64,000 nucleotides of DNA from contig CM023457.1 of assembly GCA_013339765.2 (NCBI GenBank), forward strand, positions 47,327,847-47,391,846. Reading direction: 5' to 3'. The stretch is from Haemaphysalis longicornis (taxonomy: Eukaryota > Arthropoda > Arachnida > Ixodida > Ixodidae). Numbering within the stretch: position 1 is the first letter of the stretch; the number at the start of each line of letters is the position of its first letter. Below are positions 56,571 to 64,000 of this stretch, in pieces. The position numbers and the translations under genes are program-made. Under the pieces are notes generated by a model, which saw only the letters and a list, made by a program, of their open reading frames with translations, was not told the origin of the DNA and made no database searches.

Positions 56571-58240
56571 CAATAAGTCATTCAATAAGTTATTGAGTAA
56601 AATGCATCCTGTATCCTGCACGTCTAACAATAGCGATAGGAAGGATTATGTAAGGTAACACATTCACCCGTAGACTTCTTGTGCACTTGTTGAGGGCTTC
56701 CTGCGAGGGACCAGGCATACATACCTTCGTACGGTGGCTTCTGTGGTTATTCGTATACATTCTCGCACGATTTCCAGGGACATGCGAAGTAGAACGCCAT
56801 TTCACATACCCTTACGATGAAGTTGTCCGTGAAATATTCTGGAAGGAAGAAAAAAAGGCGTGTATTTATTTCTTTTTAAGCTGAGCGAAGACATGTTTAA
56901 GACAGATTAAAAAAAAAACAGCAGTTTTTCTTGTCTTTACGTTCCCCCCAGCGTCCCAATCGAACCTCCGTCCAGAACGCAGAACGCGCTTTTAAATTGC
57001 CATCCCAGTTGCGCCTGCCCCCGGAAATGAAGAAACATTGCCCTTTCAGCACCGGGAAACGTTTTCAATTAACCAAAAGCTCTCGGAGCCCGAAATATTC
57101 ATCTCCGCTCCCCTGCCTCCCCGTTTCGCCCCCTCACGGCAAATCCCGTCGACCTATTTTCTTTTTCCCGCTACGAATCGCGTGTTCCAGCCCACGCTAA
57201 CATTTATGTAAAAAGACAAAACAAAAAAAACACCCAACGCTCTTTCCACTTCCACAAAAACGGAACTCATTCGCGCTTAAACCAGTTCACCTATCGACCT
57301 TTTTAACATCCCCTCTCTCCGCACTTTGAACGGCCCCGCGCAGAAGAAAAAAAAAAACGGCGCCTGCAAAAGTTCACGACCTCAACTGCGTGCTCGCGTC
57401 ACGTTGCACGCGGTCGGGCGCAGCATCGCCCCGACGCAAGACGTGCAGCACAGTTTACGACCCGGACCCCGGCCGCGTCCCCCCTCCTCCTGTTTCCCCC
57501 CCCCCCCACCCTCCTCCTTCTCCTCCATCGGCCGCTAGGTGACGCCACAAAACGGTACACACCAGGATAATTAGCCCCAGCAGTTCACCCAACCACCCAC
57601 CCACCGGCTCGCTCGCCACCACAATCATGCATGGGCGACTTCGAGCTCCTCTCTCATCTGTTTTTGTTGTTTTTCGGGCGGGAACAGACCGCAATTACGA
57701 CCTATATAGGCTGAAACCGCACTCCGGGCCTCCCTCTCCTCTGACTCTGACCTCCTCACCCCCCGTTTCCCTCCGAAGGACTCGCGCTCGCCAATTTCTC
57801 TTCCGCTTTCCACTTTCCGGCGCGATTTTTGGTTGCCTGTAGTTTCGTTTACAGCGCAGCCACGCCCGCCTTAAAAGAAAGCGTAAAAAAACACGGCGGT
57901 GGCGTAATTATCTCTCCGAACGATTGCGGTATGTGCTGGCGCGGGCAGGAGGAGCAGATGTGCCGTCACGTTTGTGCCGGGGTTATTTCTGCGCGGGGAA
58001 CATCATTTTGACGTCGTGTCGGCGTGGACTGTCTCCGCGGGCATTAATTTCGCGGGCATGTGTCTGCGTCGAGCGTGGAAGCGCGACCCAGCCACGACGA
58101 ATGATCCCGTGACGGTAATGCCTTGCACGTTGGGATGTCGAGCTCGCGATGGGACTGGATTTGGGAAGCGAGTACTTGCCCTGATGTCTACGAGACGGAA
58201 TTAAGGGTGCTTCGGTTGTATATTAACCCAGAAATAAACA
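56571..58240. other. Unassigned DNA, partly C-rich
   Basis: No gene supported. 57300-57700 is C-rich with a run of ten C at about 57498-57507, and is open in several frames without a recognisable product. Confidence 0.3.
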
Positions 58241-58970
58241 TGTCGGGAGTTGCTTTCTCCTGGCAGCAATGTTTTACATGGAAACTTTACCATACTTCGC
58301 GATGTAATTGTATTGTCTCCGCTTCATCCGTTTGCGTCGTCTGCCCTTAGGGTCAACCGCTATTTAGCGCCGCAGATGCACCGAGATATATTACAATGTT
58401 ATTCCGCAGCGTTCGTCGTCTGCTTTCGCATGAGCAGACGACGTGCATTGGGACTACTTTCTTCTTAAGGACAACCGCTATTTGGCGCCGCAGATGCACT
58501 GATATATATTGCAATGTTATTAAGCAGCGTTCGTCGTCTGCTTTCGCATGAGCAGACGATCTGCATTGGGACTACTTTCTTCCGCGCGCAGTTGTCAGCG
58601 CGAAATCTTCCGATAGATGAACACAGGGGCCACGTCACAGGCTCAGCCGAAGAAGATAGCATAAACCGTCGAGCCCATGATGCGAGTGAACGTCGCCATA
58701 CTGCATCGCATATTTTGCGCTGACAACTGCGCGCTGAAGAAAGTAGTCCCAAAGCACGTCGTCTGCCTCCGAATGAGCAGAAGACTTGGGTGCGAACGCT
58801 GCGGAATAACATTATAACATATCTTGGTGCATCTGCTGCGCTCAATGGCGGTTCTCTGTGGGCAGACGATGCATACAGGCGAAGCGCATACAATACAAAT
58901 ACGCCGCAAAGTATGGAGAACCGTCTTCCAAACAGGACATTACTGCCGGGAGAAAGCCACTGTCAAGCCA
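58241..58970. mobile_element. Palindromic foldback element of about 730 bp carrying seven TCGTCTGC motifs
   Basis: The left arm 58241-58464 aligns with the reverse complement of 58740-58970 along its whole length at roughly 75% identity: GCTTTCTCCTGGCAGCAATG against GCTTTCTCCCGGCAGTAATG, GTCGTCTGCCC against ATCGTCTGCCC, CGCAGATGCACCGAGATATA against AGCAGATGCACCAAGATATG. A second direct copy of part of the arm follows at 58465-58605 and pairs with 58713-58860. The loop is 58606-58712. Motif copies lie at 58337, 58416, 58434, 58534, 58552, 58759 and 58862, and two of the three units have the stem TCGTCTGC-10 bases-GCAGACGA. No transposase. Target duplication not defined. Confidence 0.8.
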
Positions 58971-60252
58971 TGGCCTTAGAACCCGCGACGGCGTGCTGAC
59001 AGTACTCTACCGAACGTTAAGATCTCCAACGTTTTTCAATCTTGTATGTTTCGATGTTTGCGGACTGGCTGAACCTGTCATGTTTCTCTTGGCCACGGGA
59101 GAGTTAGAGTAAGCAACGAAGAACACTACTAGCCCAGCTGTGCAGTTTGTTAACCCGGAACGTCGTGAGGGACCGCCGTCGTGTGTTCTTCCCGTTACAC
59201 GTGTCCAATCATTCTGGAATTGATTTTGTTTTTTTCGCATGGATCGAATGTTGATATTATCAAGAGGTACCTTTGAAATAAGTAGTATACGGTCCTGACA
59301 AAATTTAACGTGAAAGCGAAAGTATGAACCTCAGCACTTTGTTTTTGTTTCGCAAGGAGTAAAATAAATACGTAGCAGGCTTGCTTGTGCATCTTGTGCC
59401 AACCCTTCCTGCAATTCGTGAAAAGCCTAAACTGCGGCTTTATTGGCCCGACTTGCTCTCAAAGATCCAAAATTGGTTAGGATTCGCGTGATTTTTATGT
59501 AAGTCCTTCGTTTAGTGGCGATTATTCGCTTCATCCTTTATTTTTCAGTCAACCATCGCGCACTACGAACAAAAAACGTGTCATAAATGTCCTGTGCGCA
59601 GCACGACTCCGCAATGTTTTTTTTTCTTCATGGTATTTGTCTCGTTCGACAGCTTCGGTATGCACTCGCGACGCTTTACGTACGGTCACGAGTAAATGGT
59701 AGTGAGGGTGGGCTGCAGTCACGCGATCTCCGAAGTTGTCGCTCACTCAACGCGCTCGGTTCATTTCTTCCAGCAACTTTCGACGCAATAAGACCATTAG
59801 CTGCGCGAGAAATGACCTGTCTATTCTCATCTGACAGTTTCATTAAAATCAAAGTTAAGTGCTGCTTACTGGCTCATTCCGAAGCGTAAGTGCAACGGCA
59901 TGCGACGTGATCTCTGCGCTCATAAAAATCAAAGCCCCTATTTTATCGTCTCCCGCATTACGCATTCCGGGAGTCGCGTGCGCCCAGTGTTTCGTCATGC
60001 GCCTCTGTGACGGTCCGCAGTTGAACCGGCTTTCTGGATCGGTTTCTCGCGTGCGGGGTGCGTGGTTTCTAGCTGATGGCCATTTATGACCCTCGCTTCA
60101 CTTCTGCTGTCCTTTTTTTTCTTGCGTCTCAAAGTCTTGAGTGTCCCTACAGTCAAGCAAACAACATTTACGGGGATTTACTCAAAGTCTCCTTTGGTAA
60201 GCCTATTTGAAGGGTGCCGCGCTTCCATAGTGTTAGAGGCGGCAGGTTTGTC

Positions 60253-60257
<5 letters not shown>
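58971..60257. other. Unassigned non-coding DNA
   Basis: No gene supported. Confidence 0.35.
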
Positions 60258-60284
<27 letters not shown>

Positions 60285-60302
60285 TAGATAGATGTAGAGA
60301 GC
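60258..60302. repeat. (GA)n/(GATA) microsatellite
   Basis: GA repeats changing to GATAGATAGA at the right. Confidence 0.92.
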
Positions 60303-60884
60303 TGTTGAGTGTCAGCTGAGAGGTCCTCGCTAGCGGCGTGCTTGCTACGCCAGATGGGGGTGATTACAATGCAGTGAAGTGAATGTGAGAGATGGGAAGG
60401 CAACAATTAGAGAGAAAACAAAAGTAAATAAAAAATGGCACGCAATGAAATGCAAGGAAAAAACTCTAAATAAAGTTAAGTAAAAAAATAGAGCGAATGG
60501 AGCCCAGGAAGCGCAGAGCGCCTAACAGCAAAAAGGAGTCAAAGTTTTCTAAGCCGCAAAAATTCAAAGCCATAGCCAATGTTCTTCTATAGGATGGCAG
60601 AAATATTTTGTCCAGTAAGGAACGAAAGCGCTTTCGCCAGCTCTCCGGCATTAAATATTTCAGCATCACATGTAAGGTAAGCTTATAAATCGTATTCTTT
60701 GTGTCCTATACGGCCTAGAAACTTTTGACTAAGACTGTACATGTTTATTTGCAAGGTTTCTCTGCCCGCAGATACTGCACGGACTAGCCAGGGTTGACTG
60801 AATCCAAACGATGAGTTAGAGAACATTTCGATCAATGGATCTCCAAATCAAACTTTCTGCTGGGCTAGTTGATTTATTTCATTC
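60303..60884. other. Unassigned non-coding DNA
   Basis: Nothing recognisable as a gene. Confidence 0.35.
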
Positions 60885-60985
60885 GCAATAAAAGTTGGCC
60901 CAGGTTTACAGACAAAACACAAGAGAGGCCGATGGAAGGCGCCAGTCTCTCTTGCGTTTCGTCTGTAAATCTGCGCTAACTTTTA
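60885..60985. repeat. Palindromic repeat of the GTTAGCGCAGATTTACA family
   Basis: Left arm AATAAAAGTTGGCCCAGGTT then TACAGACAAAACACAAGAGAG. The reverse complement of the right arm is AGTAAAAGTTAGCGCAGATT then TACAGACGAAACGCAAGAGAG, about 85% identical over 40 bases, with a loop of about 20. The right arm shares 17 bases exactly with 5181-5197. Confidence 0.8.
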
Positions 60986-60992
60986 CTGTGGA

Positions 60993-61030
60993 TCGATGGA
61001 TCGATCGATCGATAGATCAATCGATCGATT
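60993..61030. repeat. Short (ATCG)n-type microsatellite
   Basis: GATCGATGGATCGATCGATC then GATAGATCAATCGATCGATT, a short degenerate and largely self-complementary array directly right of the palindromic repeat. Confidence 0.85.
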
Positions 61031-62020
61031 TCACGGAGCAGCGAATCTGGTGCCTACAGTTGCACTTCCCCTCCCTTGCGGGGCGCCTTTGCGCTCCCAC
61101 CGGCTCGCGAGCGCGCTCGGCATAAACAGCGGTTTCGAAGCTCGCGCGCCAAGTGGTTCCGTTTCGGCGGCGGCGGCGGCAGCACCGCAATCTCAAGGAG
61201 CAGATGTTTTCCCCAGCGACGCGCGCGAAAGGAGAGAAGGAGAGGTGGTCGAGAACCAGCTTTGCGGCATGGCTGGTTTATCTGTGGTATAATTCCACGC
61301 CTGGTGCAGCACCCCGGGCCCCCTCCTCTGCGCGCGGCCGGCCTCAGCGGCCGTTTATTGCTTTCGCCAGCCTTGCCCTGATTTATCTTACGCGCTTGTT
61401 TTTGTTTGTTCTGCCGGCCAAAAAAGGCAAAGCGATCGGTTCGAGGCGACGACCAGAGTGCGTATACGCGCTGAGCAACGAACCGGGGGAGGAAATTGTG
61501 CCATGTAAGGACGGAGTAGAGGACAAGAAACAGCGAAGATGTATAGCAAACAAGAAAAAAAGAAAAGGATGTTCGAAGGGGGCAGGTGTTGCTCTGGCGT
61601 CTCCTTCGCCAACTCCTGAGAAAAATGCTGCTCCTCGCATCGACGCGACCGTTTAGTTGGAAACACATCACCTGCATCTTCCCTCTTGGCTTCCCATTGC
61701 GGCTTCGGTGGTTGCAAGTTTTTGTTTTACTAACTTGTTTTTCTGGCGCGTTTTTGAGATCATACGCGCTCTTCGCTTGGGGGGGAAGATTTTCGTTTCT
61801 TTTTTTTTTTCGTGAGCCTGCAGCCTACAGCTGCGCACGTCTCTTTCCTCTGATAACTGTAATGTTATGGCCAGCTTGTTTTTTTTTTTTTTACGTTTTT
61901 TGTAGTTTCGAGGCTGTAGGTTGTTTTTGCCAATTTCGTAAGGTACGCCATAAGGGCCTCCTCGCAAGAAAAGGGATTATCTGCAGGCGTAGCCGTAGCG
62001 GTTTATTCAACACCTCAACG

Positions 62021-62022
<2 letters not shown>
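61031..62022. other. Unassigned DNA, GC-rich then T-rich
   Basis: 61054-61677 is open in several frames on both strands with no recognisable product. 61700-61920 is T-rich. No gene supported. Confidence 0.3.
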
Positions 62023-62092
<70 letters not shown>

Positions 62093-62102
62093 GTGTGTGT
62101 GT
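62023..62102. repeat. (TA)n(GT)n microsatellite
   Basis: About 34 TA units followed by CTGTGTGTGTGT. Confidence 0.96.
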
Positions 62103-62159
62103 ACAAGGTTTTTTATTAGTTGCTTCACTATATGCGACACTTTGTTAAAAACGGATAGG

Positions 62160-62265
62160 GCTTCTTCACTACGAGCTTCAGTGGGGACCATTAAACACAT
62201 CTAATAAAGAAAGATTCCGAATAAGGCTATTTTGTTATAACGAGTTTTTACTTAGCTGAAAGAGC
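62160..62265 (-). mobile_element. Pogo/Tigger-like terminal repeat remnant
   Basis: TTGTTATAACGAGTTTTTAC at 62232-62251 fits the CAGTxAAACTCGTTATAACGA terminal pattern, though the CAGT end is eroded. Weakest of the four such remnants. Confidence 0.3.
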
Positions 62266-63449
62266 TCTGCTCTTCACTGCCGCCAACGACAACACAAGAG
62301 CCATCCGTTAGTTTCGGGCACTGACATCAGCGAAACACACACTCTTTTCCCTCTCTGCGTTCTGTACATTTATATCCCCCCACCACTTTGTTTTGCGCAG
62401 TTCCGCCTACCGCCCTGCCGCCTACATGTTTATCGCATTTGCGTTCCGTCAAAACGGCATCGCGGAGGTCGCAAAGCCGCGTGCTCCGTGGCTGCACGCG
62501 ACGACCTTATTCGCACGCAAGACTCGCATCGTCAAGCGGGACGCACAAATGGGGTTTTAATCCATCTATTATCTTGTCGACACTCGGGTGCTGCCGCAGG
62601 CGCGCCTGCGCGGAATTCCGCTCTCTGCGCTCGTTGAGGGACTCCCTTTTTTAACATTTTCACAGGAAGTTGTACGAGGAAAGATCGATTTTTTTTTTTT
62701 CCGTGGCGAGAAGCTGGTATTGGATGAAATGAGGCGCAACTTCGCTTTCGGAGGTCGGTTGAGTTGATCGAAGTGCCGGAAGCGGCTCGGAGCTGCCCGT
62801 GACACCTGTATCTGGTTGAGAGGCTGAATGATTGTCAGTGCGAGTGCGTTGCCTGGGAACACTCCCGAAGCAGTGTATGTAAAGCTTGACGATCAGTTGT
62901 GCTATAGCGCACTGGAATATATTCCTGTGCCCTATAGTTGGGTTAAGCAGCAGATGAATTTTTCCTTCTAGAGGTTGGCACGTGCAACGCTGGTGGGATA
63001 ATGATGATGGTGATGATGATGATCATCATCATTCTCTCTGTGTGGTACATAACCAATCAGGCAATCGGCCGATCATCAGTGGTTTCCAAAATAAATATTG
63101 CAGGGCCCTGTATAGAGGAAATTTAGAGTGGTTAGAGAGCATATTGAATGTAGAATTGAAGACAGAGAGGAACAAAGAACTGGTAATACATGTGAAAAAA
63201 AAGGAATCCCGCAAGAAAATCGTTTTCTCCTTCTTTCTCCTTTCCGCCTTTTCTTTCTTTTTTCCGAAAAACAACGCAAAAACTGCGTCACCCGTTGTCC
63301 ACTTTATTCACCGGTTATGTAACGAAGCGATGTACCAATGCACGTATGCATCTAAATTCGGCGTGCAATAATTTCAGGGGCAGCTCAACAAACACCGTCC
63401 GCACAGAAACCCGAATTTTTCACCGAACTGTAGAAGAAAAAAAAGCATT
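62266..63449. other. Unassigned non-coding DNA
   Basis: No gene supported. A short (GAT)n/(ATC)n palindromic patch lies at 63001-63032. Confidence 0.35.
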
Positions 63450-63900
63450 GAAGAGGCAATTAAAACCAAATACAACCGCAATCAGATTGAAAGAGCTAGC
63501 CCTTGGCAAGTCGCTCAGCTCCATTTTAATCACGAAAGACGTTTTTTTTTAAAACGGGAAAACGCAAGACATATTGAAAAACATTCAAATTTGGCGCTAA
63601 AGCTACGTAATATGGGCCCGCACTAAAAAACTATTGATCAGTGGTTTAACTAAAGGATATAATTCAAGGGATACAATCAAACTGAACTAGAGGCTCCTCT
63701 CCAATCACCCACACATGTTTCCTGGCGGGTGCTAATTGGTTCGGCTGCCGCCAATAGCGCAAGCAAGATAATGTGACGTCATAGAGACGTCACCAGAATG
63801 TGGCTAGGGAGTCCCCACTGCTTCATCTGTTTTAGGGCGCAGCCATTTGGCGGCCGTCTCTGGGCTGAGCCGCGTCGCCATCGTCGTTACCGAGAGAACG
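63450..63900 (+). repeat. CRE-bearing dispersed repeat, copy D
   Basis: CAAATACAACCGCAATCAG, AAAGAGCTAGCCCTTGGCAA, CGCTCAGCTCCATT, TTCAAATTTGGCGCTAAAGC, ACGTAATATGGG and AACTAGAGGC follow the shared order. GTGACGTCATAGAGACGTCACC at 63774-63795 holds perfect and near-perfect CRE motifs and is closest to copy B. This copy leads straight into the open frame at 63901. Confidence 0.75.
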
Positions 63901-64000
63901 ATGGCAAGACCGACGAGTGAAAGAAAAAGCGAACGACGAAAGAAAGCAAAGGAGGAGAGTGTCGCGAAATTGGGAGGGGGGGTGCAGTTCGCCGTGGCGG
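63901..64000 (+). CDS. Open frame running off the window edge, basic N-terminus
   Basis: ATG at 63901 (context AACGATGGC) starts MARPTSERKSERRKKAKEES and stays open for 33 codons to the window end. The basic, Lys/Arg/Ser-rich start would suit a DNA-binding protein or a transposon-encoded protein. It sits immediately downstream of the CRE-bearing repeat, which could be its promoter. Too short to identify and it may be chance. Confidence 0.25.
   Translation, partial: MARPTSERKSERRKKAKEESVAKLGGGVQFAVA

Overview
The window reads as gene-poor nuclear DNA from a metastriate hard tick (Ixodidae; Rhipicephalus, Dermacentor, Hyalomma and Amblyomma cannot be told apart here). The main reason is four recognisable copies of the tRNA-derived SINE known from ticks as Ruka (plus one very degenerate candidate), together with LINE 3' ends, MITEs and long tetranucleotide microsatellites of the kind that fill tick intergenic and intronic DNA. 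Nothing looks bacterial or viral: no operons, no CRISPR array, no rRNA or free-standing tRNA gene. I found no complete protein-coding gene. All long open frames are unrecognisable and most are low-complexity translations of microsatellites or transposon debris.

Layout. 1-9000: a composite tRNA-like SINE (2384-2853), tetranucleotide arrays, CpG-rich promoter-like DNA (5314-6120 and 6893-7425) and a LINE 3' tail (8211-8342). 9000-20000: a reverse transcriptase scrap (13177-13275), a MITE (14996-15453) and a Ruka copy with target-site duplication (18208-18410). 20000-31000: a foldback element whose arm carries a protein-like 52-codon frame (20941-21664), a hairpin/tandem repeat (22540-22660) and long TA, GACA and GA arrays. 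32000-35000: the densest repeat nest, two adjacent copies of a CRE-bearing (TGACGTCA) dispersed repeat, one split by a full Ruka, followed by a second Ruka itself split by the composite SINE. 35900-41000: a hairpin cluster, a MITE, a TIR element and a promoter/LTR-like stretch. 44000-48000: two LINE 3' ends and two Ruka copies. 52000-53400: a second LINE family's 3' coding end, and a 162-bp tandem repeat interrupted by a small foldback. 55600-59000: an ATG in a near-perfect TISU context, then a 730-bp palindromic foldback element. The window ends in another CRE-bearing repeat with an open frame running off the edge.

The most unusual signal is the 8-mer TCGTCTGC/GCAGACGA. I counted 26 exact copies where about two are expected by chance. 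They cluster in CpG-rich promoter-like stretches and are arranged as hairpin stems inside the 58.2-59.0 kb foldback element. This suggests a regulatory or structural motif spread at least partly by transposable elements. The interlocking insertions also give a readable relative chronology: Ruka entered the CRE repeat, the composite SINE entered Ruka, and a foldback entered the 162-bp tandem array.
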